In this document: positions 16,723 to 25,690 of the stretch, one piece after another | How positions within the stretch are numbered: position 1 is the first letter of the stretch | How the letters are laid out: every line of letters begins with the position of its first letter | DNA from: Acidisoma sp. PAMC 29798 | GTDB lineage: Bacteria > Pseudomonadota > Alphaproteobacteria > Acetobacterales > Acetobacteraceae | NCBI RefSeq assembly: GCF_030252425.1 | Contig: NZ_CP126996.1 | Coordinates: forward strand, 82,320 to 146,319 | Direction: 5' to 3' | Length of the DNA stretch: 64,000 nucleotides | Notes under the pieces: generated by a model | Told to the model about the DNA's origin: nothing | What the model saw: the letters and a program-made list of their open reading frames with translations, nothing else | Database searches by the model: none | Program-made: the position numbers and the translations under genes

Positions 16723-18410
16723 GTCCTGCCTGGTTCTCGGTGCAGGCAACGCATTCAGAACGGAAGAACCCGAGCTCGCAACAATTCCACTCCCGCGCGG
16801 CCATACATGGAGCGCTTCAGGGTCTTCAGTCGGCTGATCTGGCCCTCTGTCTGGCCGTTGCTCCAGGGGAGCGTGAGCGCGTTCGTCACCGCGTCCAAAT
16901 CGTTTTGCAGCATTCGGGCGAAGCGCTGCATCCCGTATATTCGGCAGTCGTGTGCGTCCTTGAGCCATCGACCAAGCGCGTCGATGTTTCGGCTACGCAG
17001 GATGCCTCGAAATCGCATCGCGAGCTGCCGCATCACCACGAACTCTGGCGAATTCGCCTTGAGCGCATCGACCGTTGCCCTTTGACGGACCGATAGCAGC
17101 GGGCGGGGCTTGATACACAATGCGCCCGCCGTCAGGGGCGAGAGGGGCCGACCGGTGGTAGGGTCGCGAGGCAACGGTATTGATGACGGGGGCGGCTGTC
17201 GCGCGTTTCCCTGGCCTTTGCTGCTTGTCTTGCTTCGCCATGGCGCAAGAAGGCGTGCCAAATGCGTGTAGCATCCCGTGTACCCGAGACCTTTGATCTC
17301 AGTGAACAGGCGGGTCGCGAGTGTGCAACCCTCTTTCGAGCGACGGGCCAGGTAGTCGTGGAAGTGTCCCGGTGAACGCGGTGACCTGGCGATCGCATTG
17401 CGCGGTGGCAGTCGCTCGAGCCTCACCCAGCGGTCCACGCGTCGATGGCTGAGGCCGAGTTCCTCGCAAATCGTCGTTGCAGTCTTGCCGGCGTCGTAGA
17501 GGGCACGAACCTGCGCAAACAGGTCTTCCCGCACGCCGTGGAGACCGGCCCTGGTATCTGCCGCTTCGGCCGCGACGGAGGCGCCCCGTCGAAGTGGTCT
17601 GCCCAAGCGGCCCAACTGCTGCTCGATCCGCTCGCGCAGGTTCTGCAGCAGGTGGAAGCGGTCGGCAACCTGGACCGCTTGCGGGGCACCATCACGCGCC
17701 CCCTCGGCATAAAGACCATGACGTTCACGGCTGACGACTTCGACTCCCGGATACGCACGCAGCCACGCTGCGGTGCTGGTCGAGCTTCGGTCTGACAGGA
17801 TGTCCACCACGCGTCGCCGCTCCAGGTCCACCATGATCGTTCCGTAGGTCTGTCCCTTGGTCCAGGACCAGTCGTCGATCCCGACCACTCGGAGCGAGGC
17901 TCGCGGTGATCTGGCGCGGGAGCGACGTTTGAGATGATGCAGAACGGTATCATCGCTGGCCTGAAGACCGAGCTTTGATAGGATGCGCTCAGCGGGTTTG
18001 CCACCTGCGGCATGCCCGAGCGCCTGCAGGATGTCGACGACCTGGCACGTGCGTCGGACCAGAGGCTCAGCTAGCCCAGCCGGCTGCTCGGCAAATATCT
18101 TCTGGTCGCAAGTGGCCTCGCGACATCGCAGGCGGGCGACCCGAAGGCGAACGACGACCGGGATGCCATGCATTGGAAGGTCTCGTAGCCGCCGCCAGTA
18201 ACTGCTGTGCCGAGCCTTCGAGCGACAGCCGCAGGCCGGACACAGGCCGTCGCCAGGCGCAGACACGACCCATTCCGCACCAACTCGCTCAGCGCCCAGC
18301 ACATGGATTCCGAGACCGAAGGCGAACATAGCTTTCATCTTCTTCTCCTTCCCTATCTCAGAGCAAGATCTCCTAACTCGTCACGACCTGCACCGAGAAC
18401 GAGGCAGGAC
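16723..18410 (-). mobile_element. ISL3-family insertion sequence, unrelated to copies A/B
   Basis: The ends begin GTCCTGCCTGGTTCTCGG at 16723 and mirror at 18410 with one mismatch over 23 bases. One long transposase gene fills the element. Flanking octamers (ACAGTGCC and CTCGTGTC) do not match, so the original insertion site has been rearranged. Confidence 0.85.
16755..18338 (-). CDS. tnpA: ISL3-family transposase
   Basis: This intact 527-residue transposase has the zf-ISL3 region (CPACGCRSKARHSSY, C-x4-C later), a catalytic GIDDWSWTKGQTYGTIMVDL, a second Asp region VVSRERHGLYAEGA, a QVADRFHLLQNLRER block, an internal helix-turn-helix (TTICEELGLSHRRVDRWVRL) and the C-terminal LPWSNGQTEGQISRLKTLKRSMYGR. 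ATG at 18338 follows AAGGAGAAGAAG. The length and all motifs suggest an active enzyme. From 18411 to 18533 I see no gene. Confidence 0.94.
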   Translation of the reverse strand: MKAMFAFGLGIHVLGAERVGAEWVVSAPGDGLCPACGCRSKARHSSYWRRLRDLPMHGIPVVVRLRVARLRCREATCDQKIFAEQPAGLAEPLVRRTCQVVDILQALGHAAGGKPAERILSKLGLQASDDTVLHHLKRRSRARSPRASLRVVGIDDWSWTKGQTYGTIMVDLERRRVVDILSDRSSTSTAAWLRAYPGVEVVSRERHGLYAEGARDGAPQAVQVADRFHLLQNLRERIEQQLGRLGRPLRRGASVAAEAADTRAGLHGVREDLFAQVRALYDAGKTATTICEELGLSHRRVDRWVRLERLPPRNAIARSPRSPGHFHDYLARRSKEGCTLATRLFTEIKGLGYTGCYTHLARLLAPWRSKTSSKGQGNARQPPPSSIPLPRDPTTGRPLSPLTAGALCIKPRPLLSVRQRATVDALKANSPEFVVMRQLAMRFRGILRSRNIDALGRWLKDAHDCRIYGMQRFARMLQNDLDAVTNALTLPWSNGQTEGQISRLKTLKRSMYGRAGVELLRARVLPF

Positions 18411-18533
18411 CTCGTGTCTGTGCCAGGAATGGCGGACACATCCGGGGTGGCCGGTCATGGATCGTTTGACGGACAACAGTCGAACTGTATCTGCGGGATA
18501 CCTTGGTGAAACCGGCTAGGATCGGTGCCCTCC

Positions 18534-19433
18534 TCACTCGGCCACCGTTTCGTTTCTGATGCTGGTGAACAACCAGTTCAGGAAGGCTCCCAGCCGCGGG
18601 GAGAGCTGCTTGGCACGGGGATAGAGCACCGACACAGGTAACGGCGACGGTGGGGTGTCTGTCAGCACCGGTATCAGTGCCCCGCGACGGAAATCCTTCT
18701 CCAATCGGTAGCGCGGCGCCTGCATCAACCCCAACCCCATGCGCGCGGCCGCTGCATAGGTCTCTGCGCCGCTTACCGTGACGCTCGTCGGCAGGATGAC
18801 AGTGCGCGTCATGCCGCTGCTGATGAACTCCAGGGGCAGCACGCTGCCGGTCGCCGACGAGTGGAAGCCGACCATGCGCTGCCCGTCCAGGGCGTCGAGA
18901 TCTTGAGGGATGCCGTGGCGCGCGAGATAGGAGGGAGACGCGCACGTCGTCTCTTCGAGCGTCGTCAGACGACGTGTGATCAGGTCGCTGTCGGGCAGGC
19001 GCCCGACGCGGATGGCGCAGTCCACGCCATCGCGCACCAAGTCGACGTAGCGGTCGCCCTCGCTGATGAACAGCTCGACACCAGGATATTCGGCCAGGAA
19101 GCCCGGCAGGTGCGGCACGATGAAGTGGCTCGCCATCGTCCCATGCACGTTCACGTGCAGCAGCCCTTGCGGCTTGGCCCCGGTCAGGGCGCCCTCCGCG
19201 TCCTCCAGCTCGGCGATCAGACGCAGGCATCGCTGGTAGTAGGCTTCCCCGTCGAGCGTCGGGCTGACATGTCGCGTCGTTCGCTGCAGGAGTGGAACGC
19301 CAAGGCGGGCCTCCAAGGCCTTCACGGCGTCGGTCACGGAGGAGCGCGGCAAGCCGAGGTCTTCGGCTGCGTGGGTGAAGCTCCTGCGCTCCACGATCCG
19401 GGTGAACACCCGCATGGCATCGAAGCGATCCAT
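18534..19433 (-). CDS. LysR-family transcriptional regulator (PecT/DsdC-like oxidoreductase-associated type)
   Basis: This regulator of about 299 residues starts MDRFDAMRVFTRIVERRSFTHAAEDLGLPRSSVTDAVKALEARLGVPLLQRTTR, a textbook LysR winged helix. An effector domain follows (EGDRYVDLVRDGVDCAIRVGRLPDSDLI, LGLMQAPRYR). I prefer the ATG at 19433 to the longer frame from 19466. It is divergent from an SDR gene starting at 19547, an arrangement common for LysR regulators that control an adjacent SDR. The 113-base gap should hold the shared control region. Confidence 0.92.
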   Translation of the reverse strand: MDRFDAMRVFTRIVERRSFTHAAEDLGLPRSSVTDAVKALEARLGVPLLQRTTRHVSPTLDGEAYYQRCLRLIAELEDAEGALTGAKPQGLLHVNVHGTMASHFIVPHLPGFLAEYPGVELFISEGDRYVDLVRDGVDCAIRVGRLPDSDLITRRLTTLEETTCASPSYLARHGIPQDLDALDGQRMVGFHSSATGSVLPLEFISSGMTRTVILPTSVTVSGAETYAAAARMGLGLMQAPRYRLEKDFRRGALIPVLTDTPPSPLPVSVLYPRAKQLSPRLGAFLNWLFTSIRNETVAE

Positions 19434-19546
19434 TGTTCGGCCTGTCGGATTGTGATGCCGGATCATACCCGATTATGCGCGCGGACGGGAGCGCCATGTC
19501 TGATGCGGTCCAGCCGCCGTCCCGCGGAAAACCAGGAGAAGGCATC

Positions 19547-20287
19547 ATGAGCAGCACATCCCAGAAGGTCGCGATCGTCACGGGCGCATCGGGTGGTATC
19601 GGCGCTGCCGTGTCCGAACGGCTGGCCAAGGACGGCTTCACCGTCGTCGTGAACTATGTCGGCAACGCCGCGGGCGCCGAAGCCTTGGTGCGCAAGATCG
19701 AGGCGGCCGGGGGCCGGGCCACGACGGCGCAGGCCGATGTATCCGACGCCGCCGCGGTTGTCCGCATGTTCGACGCGGCCGAGGCTGCTTTCGGTGGCGT
19801 GGACGTGCTCGTCAACAATGGCGGCATCATGAAGCTGTCGCCGATGGCCGAGACCGACGATGCCCTGTTCGACCAGCAGGTTGCCGTCAACCTCAAGGGT
19901 GTGTTCAACGGCCTTCGCGAAGCGGCCCGGCGCCTGCGCAACGGCGGGCGCATCGTGAGCTTCTCCTCGAGCGTCGTGGGCCTCTACCAGCCCACCTACG
20001 GCATCTATGCGGCAACAAAAGCCGGCGTCGAGGCCATGACGCACATCCTGTCCAAGGAGCTGCGGGGCCGCGACATCACGGTCAACGCCATCGCCCCCGG
20101 TCCCGTCGCGACCAAGCTGTTCCTGGACGGCAAGCCGAAGGAGGCGGTCGAAGGCGCGGCAAAGATGTCCCCTCTCGGACGGCTGGGCGAGCCCGACGAC
20201 ATCGCCCGCGCAGTCTCGTTCCTCGTCGGCCCAGACGGTGCCTGGATCAACGGCCAGATCCTGCGCGCGAACGGCGGCGTCATCTGA
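19547..20287 (+). CDS. Short-chain dehydrogenase/reductase (SDR)
   Basis: This 246-residue classical SDR has the nucleotide site TGASGGIGAAVSERLAKDG, NNGGIM in place of NNAG, a catalytic Ser in SFSSSVVG, Tyr-x3-Lys in YGIYAATKAG and a C-terminal SFLVGPDGAWINGQILRANGG. ATG at 19547 is preceded by GGAGAAGG; the longer frame back to 19433 overlaps the regulator promoter and is unlikely. It would reduce or oxidise a small carbonyl compound with NAD(P). The regulator is probably the divergent LysR protein. The true substrate is unknown. Confidence 0.93.
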   Translation: MSSTSQKVAIVTGASGGIGAAVSERLAKDGFTVVVNYVGNAAGAEALVRKIEAAGGRATTAQADVSDAAAVVRMFDAAEAAFGGVDVLVNNGGIMKLSPMAETDDALFDQQVAVNLKGVFNGLREAARRLRNGGRIVSFSSSVVGLYQPTYGIYAATKAGVEAMTHILSKELRGRDITVNAIAPGPVATKLFLDGKPKEAVEGAAKMSPLGRLGEPDDIARAVSFLVGPDGAWINGQILRANGGVI

Positions 20288-20346
20288 TCGCCTTCGTGCG
20301 GTCCCCCGCTCATCGCTGACCAACCGTCCCGATAGGAGAGTCTCGC

Positions 20347-21252
20347 ATATCCCGATCCGTGATCCTCGTCACCGGCGCCTCGTCCGGCTTCGGCCTTATG
20401 ACAGCCAAGGCCCTGGCCGAAGCCGGCCACACCACCTCCGCGTCGATGCGCGACACCGGCGGCAAGGGGGCGGCCCTCGTCACCGAGCTTTCGGCGTGGG
20501 GAAAGCAGCGCCACGCCGACCTCCGCACCGTGGAGCTGGACGTGCAGTCCGACGCGTCGGTGGACGCGGCCGTGTCCCATGTGCTGGCGGAGGCTGGACG
20601 GCTGGACGTGGTCGTCCACAACGCCGGGCACATGGTGTTCGGCCCTGCCGAGGCCTTCACGCCTGAGCAGTTGGCGCAGCAATACGATGTCAACGTGCTT
20701 GGCACCCAGCGGCTGAACCGCGCCGCCCTGCCGCACATGCGCTAGCGGCGGCAGGGGCTGCTGGTGTGGGTCGGCTCGTCCTCGAACACGGAGCGGCACC
20801 CCGCCCTTCCTGGGGCCTTACTTCGCGGCCAAGGCGGCGATGGATGCGCTTGCGGTGTCTTATGCGGGCGAACTGGCGCGCTGGGGGGGGTGGAGACCAC
20901 CATCGTCGTTCCGAGATCGTTCACCACGGGCACCAACCACTTCTCTAATGCGGGCAAGCCGTCCGACATGGCCCGGGCGGCGGAGTACGAGGATGGCCTC
21001 TACGCTGGGGTGTCCGATCAGGCGCTGAAGGGACTGGCTGCCGTCTCGCCCGAGGACGCCGACCCGGACGAGGTAGGGCGCGCCATCGTGCGGGTCGTGG
21101 ACACCTCCTTCGGCAAGCGTCCCTTCCGGGTTCACATCGACCCGGCGCAGGACGGCGCTGAGGTCGTCAACGGTGTCGCCGATCGTATGCGCCGGGAGAT
21201 GTTCCGCGACATTGGCCTAGCCGACTTGCTGACACCGCGCACCAGGAACTGA
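20347..21252 (+). pseudogene. Second SDR gene, decayed (ATA at start, TAG, two frameshifts)
   Basis: ISRSVILVTGASSGFGLMTAK opens an SDR, but the expected ATG at 20347 is ATA; a GTG at 20359 is the only in-frame substitute. The frame continues through VVHNAGHMVFGPAEAF and NVLGTQRLNRAALPHMR, then hits TAG at 20743-20745. The sense goes on as LLVWVGSSS, shifts to frame 2 for PYFAAKAAMDALAVSYAGEL (the active-site Tyr-x3-Lys), and returns at a run of G near 20882-20889 to ETTIVVP and a normal C-terminus ending RNIGLADLL-like at 21252. Function is lost. Confidence 0.85.
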
Positions 21253-21265
21253 TCGGCGGTGCTGC

Positions 21266-22393
21266 GTGTCGGCCATTCACGAGGGCATCTGGGATCTGGT
21301 TCCGGCGGATCGCCTCCTGGTTGAGGCCAAACGCTGGACCAACCGGCTGCGCTTCCCCGTCATGCTGCTGTTCTTCCGCGCCCGGGACCGCTTCCCGCGC
21401 GTCGCGGCCGAGCTGGACGGGGCCGCGGTGGCGGAGCTGGCGCGCGCCCTTGGCGTGCCGGAGCCGAGCATCGCCGAACCGTTGCTGCCCGATGCTGCCG
21501 ACCGCACGGCGGAGCGGCAGCGCGCCGAAATACGCACCCTGTTCGGTTTCCGCGAGGCGAGCGCCGCCGACGCGGCGGCGCTCGGCACATGGCTGCGCGA
21601 CAAGGCCCTTACCCGGACTCGCGACCCCGTTGAGCTTGCCGCGGACGCTGAGGCCAAGTGCCGGGCGCTCCGTATCGAGCCGCCCACCCCCGACCGCATC
21701 GCGCGCATCGTCCGCACAGCAATGCGGGCCTACGAGGAAGGGCGAATCGCCGCAGTCCATGCCCGGCTGACACCGGCGATGCGCGTGAGCCTGGGCGCCC
21801 TGCTGCAGCCTGCCGGACCGAAGGCGACCGGTGATGCCGAGGACGGGGCCGTGCCGGACGGCAGGGTGGACGCTCCCCTCATCTATCTGCGCGCCGGGCC
21901 CGGCCGCTCCAGCGTTGCCAGCCTGCGTGAAGAGCTGGCCAGGCTCGGCACAATCCGCTGGATCGGCCTGCTCGCGGAGCTGTTCACGGACTGGAGCCTG
22001 CAGGACCTGGAAGCATGCCGCCAGCGCGTGGCCGTCGAGGCGCCCCATGAACTGCGCCGCCATCCGGACGCAGCCCGCCATGTCTGGTTGGCCGCCTATG
22101 TCCACCTGCGCGGCCGTGCCGTCACCTACACCGCAGCCGGCAAGGCGTTCCTCGACATGCTGGGCGTGTTCGCCGAGTTCAAGACCAACCTGCGCCGCGA
22201 GCTCCAGCTCGAAGGCATCAAGGCCGCGAAAGCCCTTGGTATCTACAAGGGCCGCAAACCCACGATCGATCTGGTTGAGCTGCGGCGTCTGCGCGATGAA
22301 GAGAAACTCGGGCCTACCGCCATCGCTCGTCGCCTTGGCATCGGCCGTGCCAGCGTTTACTGCGTACTCGGGACACATAAGCAGCCGGCGTAG
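21266..22393 (+). CDS. Chimeric ORF: Tn3 transposase N-terminal domain joined to serine-resolvase C-terminus
   Basis: Residues 1 to about 287 match the DUF4158 N-terminal region of Tn3-family TnpA (ADRLLVEAKRWTNRLRFPVMLLFFRA, then AYVHLRGRAVT). From about residue 289 the protein becomes the last 85 residues of a Tn3-type resolvase: TAAGKAFLDMLGVFAEFKTNL, RRELQLEGIKAAKALGIYKGRKPTID and the helix-turn-helix LGPTAIARRLGIGRASVYCVL. The junction near 22127 is in frame. TnpA is normally about 1000 residues and has its DDE core in the part lost here, so no transposition is expected. The product might still bind DNA through the resolvase helix-turn-helix. Confidence 0.75.
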   Translation: MSAIHEGIWDLVPADRLLVEAKRWTNRLRFPVMLLFFRARDRFPRVAAELDGAAVAELARALGVPEPSIAEPLLPDAADRTAERQRAEIRTLFGFREASAADAAALGTWLRDKALTRTRDPVELAADAEAKCRALRIEPPTPDRIARIVRTAMRAYEEGRIAAVHARLTPAMRVSLGALLQPAGPKATGDAEDGAVPDGRVDAPLIYLRAGPGRSSVASLREELARLGTIRWIGLLAELFTDWSLQDLEACRQRVAVEAPHELRRHPDAARHVWLAAYVHLRGRAVTYTAAGKAFLDMLGVFAEFKTNLRRELQLEGIKAAKALGIYKGRKPTIDLVELRRLRDEEKLGPTAIARRLGIGRASVYCVLGTHKQPA

Positions 22394-22415
22394 CCGCGCG
22401 GCTCAGGCAGCGCGC

Positions 22416-22590
22416 TTACTTTGCGGCTGGTAGCAGCGCTGTTGGGTGAGGCCCATAAAGCATGCCGTTGAGGAACCGCCGATTGTCTTGCGCCGGTCGT
22501 GACCGGCGGCCCCGCTCAGGCGGCAACAGCTCGCCGATGATTGCCCATTCTTGGTCCGCCAGATCGCCGCGCACGCGCCAGTCTCCGCAA
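22416..22590 (-). pseudogene. IS5-family transposase N-terminal remnant
   Basis: The minus strand reads DLADQEWAIIGELLPPERGR and then DNRRFLNGMLYGPH before unrelated sequence and a TAA. This is the opening of IS5 (IS427-like) transposases. Nothing downstream of LNGMLY survives. The 77 bases from 22591 to the next gene end show nothing further. Confidence 0.65.
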
Positions 22591-22667
22591 AGACCAGCCT
22601 TGAATCACAGCTTCTCTCGATAGGGAAGACCTTTTGTCAACAGAACCTAGAACATTTTGAGGCTCGA

Positions 22668-24164
22668 TTAGGTTCCTGTGCTGGCGTTTATTTGATCGTT
22701 TATATCCCAGCCTCCGCCCAAAGCCTTATACAATGAGACCAGATTTGTTGCGATAGTCTGCCGGCTACTTGCTTGCTCCTGTTCCGCCGAAAATAAGGAT
22801 TGTTCCGATGTCAGAACAGAAAGATAATTTGTGAAACCTTGCCGGTATTGGTCATTTGCAATTTTAAGCGCGTGCCGAGAGGCGATTACTTCAGCGTCGA
22901 GGTGCGCCTGCCGGCGCTGTTCGTCGTCGTAAGCAGTCAGGGCGTTATCGACGTCACGAAACGCAGAAAGCACCGTTTTTTGATAATCGGCGGCTGACTC
23001 ATCTAGCTGCGCGCGTCTAAGAGCCAGCGTTCCGCGCAACCGCCCCCCCTCAAAAATTGGGATCGAAACGCTCGGTCCAAACGAATAGGTATTATTAACA
23101 ATGTTACCTAGCGCGGAAAACGTAGTCGCCTGGATGTCCAAATTACCTGAAAGTGTGACTTTAGGAAGAAAGTCAGCTTCAGCTGCGCCAATAGCTGCGG
23201 TCGCAGCATGAAGGTTTGCGCTTGCCTCGCGTATGTCCGGTCGCCGTTCAATAAGCTGTGACGGTAGACCCACCGGCACGCTCGGTGGGACAGGCGGCTC
23301 CGCGCCCGGGACTTCGAGTTCAGCGCGAAGCGTCTGCGGATACTCCCCCAACAAAAGGCTAAGTGCATTTATCAGCTGTGCTTGCTGCTGTTCGAGCGGC
23401 GGGATTTGGGCGGCGATCGATTCCGCCTGGGCGCGTGATTGTTGCTCGTCGAGGTCGCTGGCGAGCCCCAGATGCGCGCGTTCTGCGGTCAAACTAACGC
23501 TGCGCTGTTGGCTTTGCAGATTTTCTCGCGTGATTCGCAACGTGTCCTGGGTACCGCGCAGCTGCAAGTAATCGTTCGCGACCTCGGCGATGGTCGAGAG
23601 CATTGTATCGTGCAGCGCCTCTGCCTGCGCCTGCGATGTGGCGCCGGCATTCTCCACCTGGCGCCGCTCACTTCCCCAGAGATCGAGCTCCCACGACGCA
23701 TCGAAGCCGCTTTGAAACAGATCAAAGGGTGGGATCGCACCAGCACTTGTGGAGCTAGACGGCGGCGAGGCCCCAGAACCGCCGCCTCCGAGAAGACTGT
23801 CAACCCCGTTGGGGCTGATCCGTTCGCGGTCGTATGACGCATCCCCATCGATCTTTGGATACTGGTTCGCACTAGTGACCCGCAGTTGGGCACGGCTTTG
23901 TAATAATTTGGCCTGTGCTTCCTTGACGTCAAGGTTAGTCTGAATCGCCTCTTTCACTAGATGGTTGAGCACCGGGTCGTTGAAAGACTCCCACCAGCGC
24001 GCATTAATATCGTCAGCGACTGGCTTACTTGGAACGGCACTCGTTGTATGTCCCTCTAGCAAACTTGGGGCTGTCATCGATGACGGCGCTTTGAAGTTAG
24101 GCCCGACTGTGCAGGCGGTCAAAACCGGCATAACCAGTAAAATATAGTGCCTAATGAGCCGCAC
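22668..24164 (-). CDS. Outer-membrane efflux lipoprotein (NodT/OprM family)
   Basis: This 498-residue TolC-type protein has a lipoprotein signal with the lipobox LTAC (MRLIRHYILLVMPVLTAC), so it should be lipid-anchored in the outer membrane. WWESFNDPVLNHLVKEAIQTNLDV and the repeated helical domains with LIERRPDIREASANL and a second SIPIFEGGRLRGTL segment are typical. The start is a GTG at 24164, overlapping the EmrB stop by 14 bases, so translation is coupled. It provides the exit duct for the EmrAB-type pump encoded by the two genes upstream. Confidence 0.94.
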   Translation of the reverse strand: MRLIRHYILLVMPVLTACTVGPNFKAPSSMTAPSLLEGHTTSAVPSKPVADDINARWWESFNDPVLNHLVKEAIQTNLDVKEAQAKLLQSRAQLRVTSANQYPKIDGDASYDRERISPNGVDSLLGGGGSGASPPSSSTSAGAIPPFDLFQSGFDASWELDLWGSERRQVENAGATSQAQAEALHDTMLSTIAEVANDYLQLRGTQDTLRITRENLQSQQRSVSLTAERAHLGLASDLDEQQSRAQAESIAAQIPPLEQQQAQLINALSLLLGEYPQTLRAELEVPGAEPPVPPSVPVGLPSQLIERRPDIREASANLHAATAAIGAAEADFLPKVTLSGNLDIQATTFSALGNIVNNTYSFGPSVSIPIFEGGRLRGTLALRRAQLDESAADYQKTVLSAFRDVDNALTAYDDEQRRQAHLDAEVIASRHALKIANDQYRQGFTNYLSVLTSEQSLFSAEQEQASSRQTIATNLVSLYKALGGGWDINDQINASTGT

Positions 24165-25689
24165 TGGAAGTTCCCTTCGGGCGCTTGGGCAGAAAGATAC
24201 AGAGAGGCGCTACGAGCAATGCGATTGTCCCCAGGACAGCAAAGACATCGAGATAGCTCATCATCAAAGCCTGATTTTGGACCTGCCCAGCGATCGCGGT
24301 TAGCGAAGACGTGATGTCGTAGCCCGTATAGGGCGTAACGTGCTGCGCTAGGATTGCATGATGCATTTGCGTGTGTTGATCCAGCAACGTGGTCGAAAGT
24401 GACACGCCGACACTGCCTCCTAGATTGCGCATCATGTTTGATAGAGCCGAGGCATTGCCGGTCTGGTTTGGCGGTACGCCGATAAATTGAATCGATGTCA
24501 GCGGCACCATAAGGAACGGCATCCACATGATCTGCGATGCGCGCACGGTGGAGGCCGCGCCAAAATTCATCGACAGGTCAAGACCGGTGGCGTGCCAAAG
24601 CGCGATACCCGTCCCCGTCATGGCGATGAAAACCAGCCATTTTGGCTGCACGATGTTACTGAGGATGCCGGCAAAGGGCAGCACCAGCAATGTCAGCATG
24701 CCGCCGACAGCGAGGGTTAAACCTGCCGTCGTAGCGTCGTAACCCAGCAGCGACTGTGTCAATTGCGGCAACAGCTCCGTGGTGCTGTTGATCATGAATC
24801 CAACGACGAAAAGCATAAGCGCGCTAATCGCGAACGACCGTATGCTGAACAGCCGCAGATTGACGATCGGGTGGTCGTTCAACAGCTCCCACACCACCAG
24901 GCTGATCAGCCCGACCGCCGCAATCACGGAGAGCGCCACAATGAAGGTGGAGGAGAAACCATCGTCCCGGTCATACCGGTCCAGCACAATCTGCAATGCA
25001 CCCAGACCAATCACGACCAAGGCGAACCCGACATAATCGATTTTCAAACCATGGGAGAGCAGCGCCTCACGGTCTTTCTTGACTTGGGGGCTGTCGCTGA
25101 CGAAACGCCATGTAAGCAAAAGCGAGATTATACCAACCGGAAGATTGATGAAAAAGACACAGTTCCAGGAATAATGGTCGGTCACCCACCCACCCACCAG
25201 GGGCCCAATGGCGGGCGCCGTAATAATCGTCAAGCCGTAAATCGCGAACGCCAAGGGGCGCTTTCGTTCGGGAAAGGTGTCAGCAAAAATACTTTGCTCG
25301 ACGGGGGCAAGGCCGCCACCGCCGATACCTTGCAGCACACGAAACGCCAGCATCATGGGTAACGAGGTGGCAAAACCGCAGGCAACGGAGCTTACGGTAA
25401 ACAGCGTTACGCACAGCATGTAAAACCGTTTGCGGCCAATCACTTGCGCCAGCCAGCCGCTGATCGGAAGAACGATGGCATTGCTCACCAAATAACTGGT
25501 CAGGATATAAGTGCTTTCGTCTTCACTCGAGCCCAGGGCTCCTGCGATATGGGTGAGCGAGACATTGGCGATGGTGGTGTCAAGCACCTCCATAAATGTA
25601 GCTATCGAAACAATGATCGCAATCAGCCAGGGGTTATATGCTCCGGCGGCAGAACGCGGTAACTCCGCGTACGGATCGGGCCGTGCCAT
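24151..25689 (-). CDS. emrB: DHA2-family MFS drug exporter (EmrB/QacA type)
   Basis: This 512-residue protein with 14 predicted membrane helices starts ELPRSAAGAYNPWLIAIIVSIATFMEVLDTTIANVSL, the motif D1 region of DHA2 exporters (LDTTIVNVA in the archetype). SWLAQVIGRKRFYM-type and VLQGIGGGGLAPVEQSIFADTFP (motif C) are present. It uses the proton gradient to move drugs from the cytoplasm or inner membrane into the EmrA/outer-membrane channel. The ATG at 25689 is one base after the emrA stop. Substrates cannot be read from the sequence. Confidence 0.95.
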   Translation of the reverse strand: MARPDPYAELPRSAAGAYNPWLIAIIVSIATFMEVLDTTIANVSLTHIAGALGSSEDESTYILTSYLVSNAIVLPISGWLAQVIGRKRFYMLCVTLFTVSSVACGFATSLPMMLAFRVLQGIGGGGLAPVEQSIFADTFPERKRPLAFAIYGLTIITAPAIGPLVGGWVTDHYSWNCVFFINLPVGIISLLLTWRFVSDSPQVKKDREALLSHGLKIDYVGFALVVIGLGALQIVLDRYDRDDGFSSTFIVALSVIAAVGLISLVVWELLNDHPIVNLRLFSIRSFAISALMLFVVGFMINSTTELLPQLTQSLLGYDATTAGLTLAVGGMLTLLVLPFAGILSNIVQPKWLVFIAMTGTGIALWHATGLDLSMNFGAASTVRASQIMWMPFLMVPLTSIQFIGVPPNQTGNASALSNMMRNLGGSVGVSLSTTLLDQHTQMHHAILAQHVTPYTGYDITSSLTAIAGQVQNQALMMSYLDVFAVLGTIALLVAPLCIFLPKRPKGTSSAAH

Positions 25690-25690
25690 C

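Noticed and set aside
18373..19641. 422-codon minus-strand ORF
   Set aside because: It overlaps the LysR gene in another frame on the same strand; the LysR frame is unambiguous.
19463..20323. 286-codon minus-strand ORF opposite the SDR
   Set aside because: Antisense shadow of a complete classical SDR.
21167..22378. 403-codon minus-strand ORF
   Set aside because: Antisense shadow of the transposase-resolvase chimera; the plus-strand frame has clear domain matches.
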